Positions 18,639 through 30,772 of a DNA stretch of 64,000 nt are shown one piece after another. A program made the translations under genes and the position numbers. The notes under the pieces were generated by a model that had not been told where the DNA came from, ran no database searches, and was given only the letters and a program-made list of their open reading frames with translations. The number at the start of each line of letters is the position of its first letter. Within the stretch, counting starts at the first letter, position 1. The stretch spans positions 1,054,001-1,118,000 of the forward strand of contig NC_083678.1 in the NCBI RefSeq assembly GCF_030384665.1, given 5' to 3'. The DNA comes from Lodderomyces elongisporus. Its lineage: Eukaryota > Ascomycota > Pichiomycetes > Serinales > Debaryomycetaceae.

Positions 18639-19952
18639 TGTTGATTGAAAATTTTTGTATTTTAATAAAATCACTATTCAGTAAAGTAAGATTTCTGCAA
18701 TGCCAATCTGTCCTCCCGTTCTGTATTTTTTTTTTTTTTGTACCAAGCGTATTTGCAACCAAAGCAAAAAAGAAGAAAATAGAAAAGCAAGATTGATATC
18801 TAGCAAGGAAAAAGGGTGGACGGTGGGAGTAAAAGTCTTAAATGAATTATTAATATGGTCTTTCACAAATTTGAATGAATATATATGGAATTTTTTTATA
18901 AATTTGTATAAAGGATTGGAAAAAAAAAATAAAAGAAAAGACCCAACTTTTAAAAGATAAAGAAATTAGGTGTACTGTTTATAACCAAGGTCTTATCAAT
19001 GATGTTTTATATTCCGAATACCGGGTTCGCTCTTCTCAAGCAAAGCTTTGAAAAAAAAAAAAAGAAATAAAATAAAGTAAAAAATAAAAAGTAAAAAAAG
19101 AAAAAGAAACAAATTCAACTTTAATGGCAGCTGACAAACAATAAAATTCAAGGTACAGTTCAGATAAGAAGAGGGAAGAGACAAAACAGGAACAGAAGAA
19201 GAACAGCAAGAACAACAAGAACAACAAGCGGAAAAAAATTAAACAACCACGGCTATTAAAGTAAGGAATGACGAGAAATGGAATAGAACATTGGAAGTAT
19301 AGCAACTCCTTGCGGATATCTATTTATAATCGAATTATTTAAGGAGTTGTTGACAATCATAATAAAATATAAGGCATGTTGTCAATTGACTACTATTAAA
19401 TCACTACATAAATTTTGGATTCAATAATAATAATAATAAATAACCGAGGTGTGGTGTTAAATTTTTCCGTAACTGTTTCCGTTTACTCTATTTTTCTTTT
19501 GTCTTTATGTTTTTTCATTTTTCTGTTGTTTTCCGTAGTTGCAAAAGGAAGAAAGAAGGGGAATTATAAAATAAAATAACAACAACAAAAAACAAAAGTA
19601 ATAAAGGTTCACTTATTTGATAAACACCTCGGCTCTTATTAGTAAAAGTAATGATTAGTGCAAGTCCGAATCACGGGTGGAGGAGGAATGAGTAATGATA
19701 TTCAATGGAATGAGCCACAGGTAAGTTGGACAATTAGTTTCTTTTCTTTCATAATTGACTAAAGTGTAAGGGTCACGTGATAGAGTACATAAACACTTTG
19801 ATAACTATATTAAAGAGCAATAAAAGGTCTGAAGCAAAGAGATAAAGAAACAACACTTTTCCAACCTTTAACTTATACATTCAAATTTTTTTCTTCATTC
19901 TTTCTTTACAAAATAATAAAGGACGAATAAAAAACAAAACAAATTTAAAGCT
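18639..19952. other. Intergenic region with a Cbf1-type E-box
   Basis: About 1.3 kb with A-rich tracts (18900-18960, 19050-19110), AACAAG repeats near 19200-19220, AAT repeats (19425-19439) and GGTCACGTGAT (19771-19781), a Cbf1-type palindrome. No coding frame is convincing. Confidence 0.55.
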
Positions 19953-20492
19953 TTAATTGACTTTGCCTGACTTCTTCAATCCAGCCAATCTCTTGGCTTC
20001 TTGTTGAACCTTGTCAACGTCATCAATTAATTTATCCCAGCCTTCGCTGACACCATATTGTTTGTCAAACTCTGTAGCTTTCTTAATCAAATCTTCCTTG
20101 AGCAAGTAGCCATCTGCCAACAATTGAGCAAAGACACCATACTTTGGTTTCTCTTCTTGTGTTGTTGAGTCATAATGTTTGTCACCAGTAACCTTGGTAT
20201 CGTCAAAATCTTCACCGGTGCCGTCTTGTTGTGGTGCTTTGCCCTTTTCACCACCATCGGTGATCTCCTTGATCTCATCAACTCTAATGAACTGGTTATC
20301 GAGTTCGGCATCGTTCAACAACAATGCAGTAGATACTGCCTTGGGTGAAGCAAAAACTATTTCGTATTTCTTAACCTTACCATCATCTCCCAACGGAATC
20401 AAGTTTGTAATTTTACCTGCAAACGAAAAGAACTTACGCACTTGAGCTGGGGTAGTGGTTGATGGGATATCTGATGCAATAACTGAAGACAT
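19953..20492 (-). CDS. Vip1-like RRM protein, short paralogue
   Basis: A 179-residue single-RRM protein. Residues 1-82 match the long paralogue (15740-16567) at roughly four of five positions, including MSSVIAS, GKVKKYE, SPKAVSTALLLNDAELDN and FIRVDE(I/V)KEITDGG. The KPKYGVFAQLLADGY segment is also shared. It lacks the long Gly/Thr spacer and about 60 residues of helical sequence before the final basic block (QQEAKRLAGLKKSGK), so the two differ mainly by loss or gain of C-terminal modules. Both lie on the minus strand, about 3.4 kb apart, with one unrelated gene between. Function is unknown; RNA binding is inferred from the RRM. Confidence 0.88.
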   Translation of the reverse strand: MSSVIASDIPSTTTPAQVRKFFSFAGKITNLIPLGDDGKVKKYEIVFASPKAVSTALLLNDAELDNQFIRVDEIKEITDGGEKGKAPQQDGTGEDFDDTKVTGDKHYDSTTQEEKPKYGVFAQLLADGYLLKEDLIKKATEFDKQYGVSEGWDKLIDDVDKVQQEAKRLAGLKKSGKVN

Positions 20493-21578
<1,086 letters not shown>

Positions 21579-22529
21579 TCAAAGTAAGGTTTGTCCCAAT
21601 GCACACCTTCCTATAGCGCACGCTGCACTTACTGTGTCCAACACGTGTTCTTCTGTTTCTGCCAACATTGGATTAGTCTCTACGATATCCAAGCTTTGTA
21701 AAAGTCCAGTTTGTGCAATTTCTTCAGCTACAAATAAACCTTCTCTTAGACTCAATCCACCTTCGACTCTGGTACCGGTGGCGGGGACAAAGCTTGGGTC
21801 GATGGCATCAACGTCGTAGGACAAGTGCACTGGACAGTCTCTGTTGGGGTTGACTTTATCCAACGCCATTTCAACTACTTTGCCAATACCGTACTTGTCG
21901 ATATGGTACATTGAAAAAGCAGCGATATTGTTTTCTTTAAGGATACGCTTTTCGCCTTCATCAACGTCACGTAATCCGATATAGACTAGTTTGTTGGACT
22001 TGAGTAATTGAGGGACCCATGAAAACTCAGGGGGATATGATTCAGAGTCAAGACCCATAACAAAGCTTAGTGGACACCCGTGTAAGTTCCCTGAGTCTGT
22101 GGTTAATGGGGTATTGATATCTGCGTGTGCATCAACCCAAACAATGCATGTGTCTGGGTTATGTGAGAGTGCTGCTGCTACAGTAGCAGTGCCGATGGAA
22201 TGGTCGCCACCAATCACTACGGGCATGGCTTGTGCCTTGAGTGATTGTGAACATGCGTCAAAGATTTGCTTGCAGCATTGACTGACAATTGCGCTGTTTT
22301 TCACGTGGAAAGTATCCTTAATATTTGATTTTTTAGCTTCGAGATCGAGTTCAGCCAAAGGGTTTGCAATAGTTGTTTGCCAACCCAAGGATTCAATCTG
22401 TTTTTGAAAACCGGCATTGAGAATGTATTCTGGACCAAGATCAACTCCACCTTTTGGCTGGCCACCAGAAAAGGGTGCTGTAATAATTGTGGATTTCTTT
22501 GTTGGGTAGTATTTGTACTCGATAGACAT
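21579..22529 (-). CDS. CAR1: CAR1 arginase
   Basis: A 316-residue arginase, which hydrolyses arginine to ornithine and urea in the cytosol and opens the arginine catabolic pathway. The binuclear manganese ligands are all present: His110 in GGDHS, Asp133/His135/Asp137 in VDAHADINTP and Asp239/Asp241 in SYDVDAIDPSF. The substrate-binding segment SGNLHG and the C-terminal LDIVETNP are also present. Length is normal for the family. In CUG-clade yeasts the urea is used by urea amidolyase. The ATG at 22529 is the first in the frame and is followed directly by conserved sequence. Confidence 0.97.
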   Translation of the reverse strand: MSIEYKYYPTKKSTIITAPFSGGQPKGGVDLGPEYILNAGFQKQIESLGWQTTIANPLAELDLEAKKSNIKDTFHVKNSAIVSQCCKQIFDACSQSLKAQAMPVVIGGDHSIGTATVAAALSHNPDTCIVWVDAHADINTPLTTDSGNLHGCPLSFVMGLDSESYPPEFSWVPQLLKSNKLVYIGLRDVDEGEKRILKENNIAAFSMYHIDKYGIGKVVEMALDKVNPNRDCPVHLSYDVDAIDPSFVPATGTRVEGGLSLREGLFVAEEIAQTGLLQSLDIVETNPMLAETEEHVLDTVSAACAIGRCALGQTLL

Positions 22530-24690
22530 TTTGTTCGTTGACTATTTGTTTTAAATATTGAATGTGTGTGTGTGTAAAAGTGTTTTAATCAAAGAAAATT
22601 GAAATAAAGATGATATTGTTAATATATGGTAAGTAGTGAGACTAGATCGAATAAAAAAAAGGGGGAGACAATCAAGAAGAAGGAGATAAGCTAGGGTTTA
22701 TATACTGAGTCAATAATTGAATTCTTTGTTTGTTTGTTTGTTTGTTGGAAAAGGTTTCATTGATGCCATTCTTTATTTGTCGTGATTTGTTAAAGTATTG
22801 TGGTTGGTGGTAAACAGAGATGGGGAAGGAGGGGAAACAAGCATAGATATGAATAAATATCCCAAAACGACAGTTGAAACCGAGAAATCGGAGAATTTTT
22901 AGATACGCAAATAAATATTAAAAATAGAAAGGAAAAATGAGGAAGGAGAAGAAAAAAAAAGAGAGAGAGAGAGAGGTGGGATGCGCAGTGTTAGTTCTAG
23001 AGCTTAAAATTCTCGGTCTGCACAATTGTATGCAAAAATGTCTCTCTAACTCTTTCTCTTTTTCTCTTTTGCAACACTTTTTTATAAATACTATAACAAA
23101 AGGTAGTGTACCTTTGGTAATTTTAATCTCTCAGTCAGTTGCCATTAGAGGACAATTTAACTTACAAGATATATATCTCTCTCTCTCTCTTACTTTCTCT
23201 TACCATTTTCTCTCTAATAACAAGTGACAGCTACTCCGCTACTACAACTGTTGCATTCCTCCAATATTTGCATCTTTTATGTAAGAGTATGATGCCCCAA
23301 CTGCTCAAGGTGACACTCATTTATTGTGGAGACATTACAGTACATTTAAATCAAATGTAGTAAGAGATGGCGAAGTGGAGAATATAACTTTTGCTTTGAC
23401 AAAAAAAAAAGAAACCCTCAAAATTGTAGTCCTTGTTTTTTTTTTATTTTTTTTCTAAATTTTTTGGAGGGAAAGGGGTTCACATTTCTTTTGCAACAAT
23501 TTCGGACCAAAAGATTAGTTTGAAACAGCTTTTGCCTTTATGAATGACCTTGGCTAAATAGTGCAACAGAAATACATATAGACAAGTAAACAAACAAACA
23601 AACAAACAAACATGTACATGTATATACATATTGAATAAACATTGGTAAAGAGTGTTGCAATAGTCAGTACTTTAACAGCATTCGAGGTCTAGTGGTTACT
23701 AAAGGAAAAAGAAGTATATAAATAAACCGCGTATTAACAATTACACTTTTTTACACTGTTGCCTCGGTATGTATGTCTACATCCTTTTTCCGTGTCTCTT
23801 TCAATCTCTACTCCCCACGTTTTCTCCCCACCGACCGTTTTATATTTTTTTGCACACAGAGACACATCATCTTATAGGTACACAATACACTACCAAGTTG
23901 ACATTAAACAACAAATATTAAAACAGTGCCACACTGCAACGTGGCCATCGCTCGAATTTAGTTACAACAACAACAACAATACTATTAATAACATTATAAT
24001 TATTATTATTATTGTTGTTGTTGTTGTTGTTGTTGTTACAGTGGCTTATTTTCTTTACTTCATGTAGTTGTCGACTTACTCCTCTATTAATGGTGAAAGG
24101 AAAACAATAGGAAAACAATTCCTTCCTGCCATACTTTTTAACTGTTTTTTTTTGAAGTAAAACTAAACCAAACCAGAAAAGACCAGACCTCTTTTCCACC
24201 TATACATTCTCAACCACCAACTCTCATCTATTGCTTCTTAGTTGAGGGACATCTCATTCAGTAAGTTACAAAAGAAAGAATACAAAAAACCAAAGAAAGC
24301 AGAATTCTATATATATTCATATATATATATATATATCTATTACAGATACAACTGCGGCGTTTCATATTATCTATTACTGAGTATCCCAATTTGGCCATCC
24401 CATCGTTTCTCCCCGTCCCCCGCTAAATAGATTAGAAAAGATCCATATCTAACGCACACATTTGAGGGAGGATCGCTATCTTGTTATTACCATTTGTTCA
24501 ATTTACAACCAATCCCCTTCTCCATTCCCCCTTCCACCTTTATTTTTTTTTTTTCTATTTCTTTCTTTTTTTGTTTCAAACTACCATAGTACTAAAGTAC
24601 TAAACAACCAAAGAACCAAATAATTTGGTTGATATAAACAGTTAGATTATCATCAATTGCTTCAACTAGTGCAACACAAACCATTGGAAT
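22530..24690. promoter_or_regulatory. Divergent 2.2-kb promoter region, CAR1 / GDE1
   Basis: Contains GTGTGTGTGT (22564-22575), TTTG tetranucleotide repeats (22724-22744), a GA run (22960-22974), CT runs (23177-23190), a CAAA repeat (23591-23610) and a CAA...TTG inverted repeat (23963-24038). Two CACGTT Pho4-type cores (23816-23821 plus, 23938-23943 minus) and TATATATA (24321-24334) lie nearer GDE1. No convincing open frame is present. Confidence 0.55.
23963..24038. repeat. CAA / TTG inverted repeat (potential hairpin)
   Basis: Five CAA units followed by an A/T-rich loop (ACTATTAATAACATTATAAT) and ATT repeats, then eight TTG units. The two arms are complementary over at least 15 bp, so a single strand or transcript could fold into a long stem. 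Confidence 0.8.
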
Positions 24691-27600
24691 ATGAAGTTTG
24701 GAAAGACGTATTTGAGTCACCAGATTCCCGAATGGTCGATCTATTACATGAACTACAAGCACCTCAAAAAGATAATTAAATCACTCGATGCAGGAAACCA
24801 AATAGACTTGGAATTAGAGGACTCAGACTACTTGGAATACGTCAAGGACAAACTAAGCCTGTTTTTCTTTGAAATCGACAGAAACATTGAGAGCGTGGAT
24901 GCTTTTTATAACGCAAAGGCTAAAGAATACGAACGAAGATTACTAAAAATCATAGATGTTGTAGGATACAAGAATGGACAGCTTGACTACAAACTAGAGT
25001 CTCAAGATGAACTAGATGAGATAATCAATATATTGGTAGAGTTGAGAGTATTGTTTCGTAACTTGAAATGGTACGGGGAACTAAACCATCGTGGTTTCAT
25101 CAAAATTTTGAAGAAATTGGACAAAAAACTTACATTTATACTAAAAACAGAGAATAAACAAGAAGCAGAAGAAAAAGAGAAAGAAGAAAAGGGCATCATT
25201 GACAAGGCACAAGGAGATGGTATATCAAACCAAAATAAAGAAGCTTATTTGACAACAAGGATTGATGCATTGCCCTTTGCACACGAATCAGAAATATCTC
25301 AGCAATTGGATACAATACACAAGATCTTGCAGCAATTGGGCAACTTGCGTCAGTTGACCAATGTTAATACTCTGGGTATATCGTCCTCAACATTGAGTTC
25401 AACATTGAGTTCAACATTGACATCAAAAGCAGCGAATGAAGTGCATTTGGATTCTTTACACATCAATGATGGTCAATCTGTTGATGTTTTAAAACATATT
25501 TTCGAAAACGATGACGTAGATTCACTTGAAAAGCAATTCAGTACAGGAACAAAGAGTGATAGATTCACAATTTCACTTTTGAACAAAGCGGCATTGGCCA
25601 ATGCTCAGAAATGTATCGACTTTATATGGAAACACTTGAACAGTTTATATGACGAGAAAGACATTAATGGCAGAAACTTTTTCCATCAAAACGTCATTAG
25701 TCTTGGCAAAGAACAATTTATTAGAGAGGAACAAATCAACCCTGGTGATGCACCAAACTGGTTGATTGGAGGTAGAAATGGTTCAGACAACAATAATATC
25801 AACAATACCAGTGGACTTTTATACATCTTGGCAAAATTGCAAGAGCAAAATTACGAGTTGTTAGTTGCCAAAGATCAATATAATCGAACTCCATTGCATT
25901 ATGCTGCACAATATGGACTTGCCAAAGTCACAGAAATTTTGCTACAACATTATACAGATTGGAACTTGATAAACACTAAATATTCTATCGATGATGTTGA
26001 AGCGTGGGGAGATCAAGAAAGTCTCTCCCCATTACATTTGTCCATCATTGGAAAACACCCAAAAACCACAGAAATCTTGATCAAATTCAATAAATCCACC
26101 ACATTAACCTCACCTGGATTGCTTCTCTTATCAGTGCGTTTGAATTCAAGCAGAATATTGAGCTCCTTAATTCGTGATGGTAATATCGATATCAACTACA
26201 CTGATGAAAAACACCGTAACGAAACGGCACTTTATATTGCGTCAAAGATGAACTTACCCAACTTGGTGGAGTTTTTATTAGAAAATAATGCAGATACACT
26301 GATTGGCGAAAAAGTGTTTGGATGGACTCCCATTTTCATTGCTGCTTCAGAAGGGTTTATGGAGATTGTTAAAATACTTAAGGAGTTTGATGCAGATTAC
26401 GATATTGTTGACGATAGTGGATGGTTACCAATGGAACATGCTTGTTTGCGTGGACATTTGAAAGTGGCAGATTTGCTCAAACCAAAGAATGAAAAATTGG
26501 TTCTTTATGACTCATACCACCCTGAGAACAATGTGGCAAGAATCCATAGTGAGACCGTAAGTCCCATAATGAGAACATCAAATGGAAACAGTAGTGAAGA
26601 ATTGGAATCTACCAGTATTGACAAATTGCCCCAAGCTCATCGCAGTGCAGTTAACGAGTTTTACAAACAATTGAAAAACTCATCATCAGGTAACGTCTCA
26701 ACCCGATCAACATCGCCAAAAAGGAGGGCTAAATACAAACCTGTCAAGTCGTTTGGACATAGATATTTAGGCGAAGATGAAAGTTTAATCTTGATTACGT
26801 TGGGCACTACTGATTTAAGAGACGAGAGCAGTCCAGTCGAATTGAACAAGATCTCACTTGCACGTAGTTTTGCTACCGAGTTGGACACAGCTTTATCGAT
26901 ATCGATAACTTGTCGTCACAAGTTGACCAATGTACCGGTTGAGCCACCCGTTGTTATTGACTTGCCCTTGGAAGACTATCATGGAAGTGCAACTGACCCC
27001 ATTTCTTTTAAATTATCAAACAATATGTCAGTTGATGATATAATTATTACATTTGATTTGATCCCTACTTATCAAGTCAATAAGAAACTATTGGGTCGTG
27101 CCATTGCAATATTAAAAAATGCGTACACCAAGGTTGGTCCTAGTCTTCGTTCATTAAACAATAATATTACAGTGCCCATTATCGAGTCAGCAAATTTGGA
27201 TATTCTTGGTTTAATCAGATTTGAATATTTACAAGTTTTACCATTTAAACATCATGCAATGAGTATTGCTCGTTCAGACACTTATTGGAAACAATTGGTG
27301 TCTACTAGAGTTATTGGTCATCGAGGATTGGGTAAAAACGAGAGTGGTAGACAATCATTACAGTTGGGTGAAAATACCGTTGAATCTTTTATTGCTGCTG
27401 CGTCATTAGGTGCCTCGTATGTTGAGTTTGATGTTCAGCTTACTAAAGACTTTGTTCCCGTTGTGTATCATGATTTCACAGTTGCTGAGCTGGGAGTCGA
27501 TATCCCAATGCATTTGTTGACACTTGAACAATTCCTTGGTCTCAACAGAACGAATGAAAAAGCTAACCATTCATTGGATGATGAGGTATTGGATCGTCGT

Positions 27601-28368
27601 CCAAAACCGAGAGCAAGATCATCTTACGAATTGCATCCGCAAAATGGTACTAGGCACAAAGACGACAATTTTATGGTTGATAGACAATTTGAGAATCACA
27701 TTAATGAAAGGATGAAGTTGACACAGACTTGGAAGAATAAAGGATACAAGGGTAATGCACGCGGCACCTCAATTGCCTCGAATTTCGTTACACTCAAGGA
27801 CTTGTTTAAAAAGCTTCCGCCAAATGTTGGGTTCAATATTGAGTTGAAGTATCCAATGTTGGATGAGGCGCAACAAGAAAGTATGGGTGAGTTGGCAATC
27901 GATATCAACTTGTACCTCGACACGATATTGAAAGTGATTTACGATGAAAACCTTAATGGTCGTCATATTGTGTTTTCATCTTTCCATCCCGATGTATGTT
28001 TACTCTTGTCATTGAAGCAACCAACGATGCCAATTTTGTTTTTAACCGAAGCAGGTACGGCACCAATGGCAGATATTCGAGCTTCATCATTACAGAATGC
28101 CATTCGATTTGCTAAGAAATGGAATTTGTTGGGAGTTGTTTCTGCAGCAGAAACATTGGTAAAGACTCCGCGTTTGGCACAAGTGGTGAAACTGTCTGGT
28201 TTAGTCTGCGTCACTTATGGTGTAGAGAACAACGAACCCGAGTTGGCAAAAATTCAAATGAGAGCTGGTGTTGATGCAGTGATTGTTGATAGTGTTCTTG
28301 CTGTTAGAGAAGGGTTAAGAGAACACAATGATATAATGAAGGAGATGGAGGATTCGGGAAGCGATTAA
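24691..28368 (+). CDS. GDE1: GDE1 glycerophosphocholine phosphodiesterase (SPX-ankyrin-GDPD)
   Basis: A 1225-residue cytosolic enzyme that releases choline and glycerol-3-phosphate from glycerophosphocholine. Residues 1 to about 155 form an SPX domain (MKFGKTYLSHQIPEW, the KLDKKL helix), which binds inositol pyrophosphates and links activity to phosphate status. A charged linker follows. About 398-600 holds ankyrin repeats (NRTPLHYAAQYG, ETALYIASKMN, GWTPIFIAASEG, GWLPMEHACLRGH). The GDPD barrel starts near 870 with GHRGLG, then ENTVESF, VEFDVQLTKD, VYHDF and FNIELKYP. All of the metal and catalytic His/Glu/Asp positions I can identify are present. Length and domain order match yeast Gde1 (1223 residues). 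The upstream region has Pho4-like sites. The start ATG is directly at the SPX domain. Confidence 0.97.
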   Translation: MKFGKTYLSHQIPEWSIYYMNYKHLKKIIKSLDAGNQIDLELEDSDYLEYVKDKLSLFFFEIDRNIESVDAFYNAKAKEYERRLLKIIDVVGYKNGQLDYKLESQDELDEIINILVELRVLFRNLKWYGELNHRGFIKILKKLDKKLTFILKTENKQEAEEKEKEEKGIIDKAQGDGISNQNKEAYLTTRIDALPFAHESEISQQLDTIHKILQQLGNLRQLTNVNTLGISSSTLSSTLSSTLTSKAANEVHLDSLHINDGQSVDVLKHIFENDDVDSLEKQFSTGTKSDRFTISLLNKAALANAQKCIDFIWKHLNSLYDEKDINGRNFFHQNVISLGKEQFIREEQINPGDAPNWLIGGRNGSDNNNINNTSGLLYILAKLQEQNYELLVAKDQYNRTPLHYAAQYGLAKVTEILLQHYTDWNLINTKYSIDDVEAWGDQESLSPLHLSIIGKHPKTTEILIKFNKSTTLTSPGLLLLSVRLNSSRILSSLIRDGNIDINYTDEKHRNETALYIASKMNLPNLVEFLLENNADTLIGEKVFGWTPIFIAASEGFMEIVKILKEFDADYDIVDDSGWLPMEHACLRGHLKVADLLKPKNEKLVLYDSYHPENNVARIHSETVSPIMRTSNGNSSEELESTSIDKLPQAHRSAVNEFYKQLKNSSSGNVSTRSTSPKRRAKYKPVKSFGHRYLGEDESLILITLGTTDLRDESSPVELNKISLARSFATELDTALSISITCRHKLTNVPVEPPVVIDLPLEDYHGSATDPISFKLSNNMSVDDIIITFDLIPTYQVNKKLLGRAIAILKNAYTKVGPSLRSLNNNITVPIIESANLDILGLIRFEYLQVLPFKHHAMSIARSDTYWKQLVSTRVIGHRGLGKNESGRQSLQLGENTVESFIAAASLGASYVEFDVQLTKDFVPVVYHDFTVAELGVDIPMHLLTLEQFLGLNRTNEKANHSLDDEVLDRRPKPRARSSYELHPQNGTRHKDDNFMVDRQFENHINERMKLTQTWKNKGYKGNARGTSIASNFVTLKDLFKKLPPNVGFNIELKYPMLDEAQQESMGELAIDINLYLDTILKVIYDENLNGRHIVFSSFHPDVCLLLSLKQPTMPILFLTEAGTAPMADIRASSLQNAIRFAKKWNLLGVVSAAETLVKTPRLAQVVKLSGLVCVTYGVENNEPELAKIQMRAGVDAVIVDSVLAVREGLREHNDIMKEMEDSGSD

Positions 28369-28891
28369 AGGAAGAAAAAAAAATGAAAAGACAAGAAGAA
28401 TAGAAGAGAAAAGAAAAAGAAAAAGAAAAGAAGAAAACTTGAAAAATTGATTGAAATGAATAGAGCGAATAGAGTATATAGAGTGAATAGAGTGAATAGA
28501 ATGATTTAGACACAGAAAAACTTTTGCAAAGTTGATAAAGCGTAGTTTGAAAGATGGGATCAGTATATTTGGTGGAAAGACCAAAGCAAGCAGCCATGTG
28601 TGAGTAGACTTAATACGTAAGTTAGTGTGTATCAGATCGTACTGACGAAATTGTTTGTGATTTTCATCAATAGCCCGGTGTGGTATACTAAATGAATGAA
28701 TCTCTCACGATTTTCCCATTGACTCCGCACTTTTCCAGATTTGTCCGAGAACGATATACACATATATATATATATACATCATTTTTTTTCTCTTTTTGCC
28801 TTTTTCTCCCCTTTTTTTTTTTTTTATTTCGAATCAATTCCACAAGATAGACCTATATACAACAGTATATTTACATTTTACACATTGACAA
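28369..28891. other. Intergenic region, GDE1 to TIP41
   Basis: Contains a purine-rich GAAAAGAAAAAG tract (28375-28430), GAATAGAG repeats (28456-28500), TATATATATATA (28764-28776) and pyrimidine tracts before TIP41. No gene is visible. Confidence 0.6.
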
Positions 28892-30418
28892 ATGTCGGAC
28901 AATCAAGAAACAACTCTTAAGGATAATAGTTCCAAGAATTCAAGGAATGATAAACTCTTCAAGAATGTCCAACTTCCAGTGAGAGGCACGGAAAAGGCAA
29001 GTGCAAGAGGAGTTGGAATCGATGCAATCCACATCAATGCCGCGCGGGAAATGGTACAATTACATACACGAGGTCGAAATCCACCAGTCGATTTAAATAA
29101 TCGAGTATCAAATGCGGAACAAACTACCCTGCAACACAATTTGATTGGCGATTTAAATGGCCTCAGGAACTCCTTACCACGTGGTGCTCCAGCTGCACCA
29201 TCAATGGTAAAACCTAAATCGCAATTGAAATCGAAATCTCCGTTGATACTGCAAACCAAATCACAGTCACCTGTTTCGTCTCATTCTTATTCGTCATCAT
29301 TTCCAAAGCAACGAATCAGCATTCCAAAAAGCCATCCACATCAGAAAGAATGTAGGAACCCACAATGTGCACATTGTGGACAGATCATCATCCCCTCCCC
29401 GCAACTGTCACTCCCCGTAGTTGACCAGCCTAGTTTAAAAGTGAATAATTGGGAGATCTATACCGTAAAGAAACCAATTCTATCCAGTGCAGAGTTGGAT
29501 TATTTGGGAGATAATGTGTTTGAGTTTCCATTGCCGGAGATGATTTTTGGAAATAATTATGTTAGGATCAAGTACGTCCCACATGATAAAGCAGAGGACG
29601 GAGCTGGAGATAAAGACGACGATAAAGATATTGATAAAGACCTTGATAAAGACAAAAGCGGCGAGATATGGTTCAATTCTATAGATGCATTAAAGACACT
29701 AGATGATGATTGCAAATTGAAAGTGAGCTACCATGAAGAATGGCTAGAACTGCGTCAAAAGAATAGCAAGAAACAACAGTTGGAGAAACGTGGCGGTGAT
29801 GCCATGCCTTCAAATATAGATGCTGGGGTAGTTCCAATACCAGCAGAGGATTTGATAAGTTCCGAAGGGCTAAAACCTTATGATTGGACGTATTCGACAA
29901 ACTATAAAGGGTTGACAAGAAATTTGAAGTTTGTAGGCGGTGACGAATTAGACCAAAAATGGGAAAAAGATAAAGGAAAAAATAATGGCGAAGGTTTACA
30001 AATTCCTATTGCACGACTAATGCAACCGGATCCAATATTGTTTTTCGACGAAATGATTCTTTTTGAAGACGAATTGGCCGATAATGGAATCAGTATGCTT
30101 TCTACAAAGATCAGAGTTATGCCCACTTGTCTATTAATTCTATGTCGTTTTTTTCTTAGGTTGGATAATGTCATCTTTAGAGTACGGGATTGTCGAGTGT
30201 TTATTGATTTGGATAAGGATGAAGTAATTCGGGAATACAAGGTACAAGAAGACACTTATGATAATGTGTTGAAGAAACTGATTCGAGGTGGCGGTAGTGG
30301 TGGTGCCGCCGCCGCAGCAGCAAATGATCCAAAGAGGTTGTTGAGAGATCAAAATTGGGTTAGTCTGAATTTACCAGTTATCAGCCGAACAATAGAAAAA
30401 TGTGACATTCATAAGTAA
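28892..30418 (+). CDS. TIP41: TIP41, TOR-pathway regulator
   Basis: A 508-residue TIP41-family protein. The family core begins at WEIYTVKKPILSSAELDYLG (about 190) and includes PLPEMIFGNNYVRIKY, DWTYSTNYKGL, PIARLMQPDPILFFDEMILFEDELADNGIS and the segment MPTCLLILCRFFLRLDNVIFRVRDCRVF. Tip41 binds Tap42 and type-2A phosphatases and relays TOR-dependent nutrient signals in the cytoplasm. The protein is about 150 residues longer than the Saccharomyces one. The excess lies in the Ser/Pro/Lys-rich N-terminus, an Asp/Lys insertion (about 232-250, DKDKD-like) and an Ala/Gly insertion near 470 (GGGSGGAAAAAA). The segment CRNPQCAHCG near 150 has three Cys and resembles half a zinc knuckle. Confidence 0.95.
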   Translation: MSDNQETTLKDNSSKNSRNDKLFKNVQLPVRGTEKASARGVGIDAIHINAAREMVQLHTRGRNPPVDLNNRVSNAEQTTLQHNLIGDLNGLRNSLPRGAPAAPSMVKPKSQLKSKSPLILQTKSQSPVSSHSYSSSFPKQRISIPKSHPHQKECRNPQCAHCGQIIIPSPQLSLPVVDQPSLKVNNWEIYTVKKPILSSAELDYLGDNVFEFPLPEMIFGNNYVRIKYVPHDKAEDGAGDKDDDKDIDKDLDKDKSGEIWFNSIDALKTLDDDCKLKVSYHEEWLELRQKNSKKQQLEKRGGDAMPSNIDAGVVPIPAEDLISSEGLKPYDWTYSTNYKGLTRNLKFVGGDELDQKWEKDKGKNNGEGLQIPIARLMQPDPILFFDEMILFEDELADNGISMLSTKIRVMPTCLLILCRFFLRLDNVIFRVRDCRVFIDLDKDEVIREYKVQEDTYDNVLKKLIRGGGSGGAAAAAANDPKRLLRDQNWVSLNLPVISRTIEKCDIHK

Positions 30419-30772
30419 ATTAATAATGAGTTCTAAAGTAATTGAATAGATCTGTTTATACGATTCTTTTTTTTCTTTTTTTTTATTCTTTATTCTTTTT
30501 TATATAGTTTCATACTTTTTATGAAGTTTTTTCGAACTGGGTTTGGGTTTGTTAAAGATTAAATAGCTTGGTTAAAGCAAAGGGTAGAACAGAAAAGTTA
30601 AAAAAATGTGTGAGAGAGAAAAAAAATAAAAAAAATAAAAAAAAAAATAGTTGAATATCAGTAACCAAAATTTTTCAAATCTTTAAAACTCACTATCGAA
30701 GCATCACCAATACTATCTTCACTTGTGCTTACCACAACGACACTCTTCAGGTCTTTGCCACTACTTCTAACA
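30419..30772. other. Intergenic region, TIP41 to mitoribosomal gene
   Basis: T-rich then A-rich DNA (AAAAAATAAAAAAAATAA at 30625-30650). Nothing else is visible. Confidence 0.6.

Noticed and set aside
30725..30772. N-terminal extension of the SOD-fold protein
   Set aside because: It begins with GTG; the ATG at 30773 yields a typical mitochondrial presequence and the expected length.
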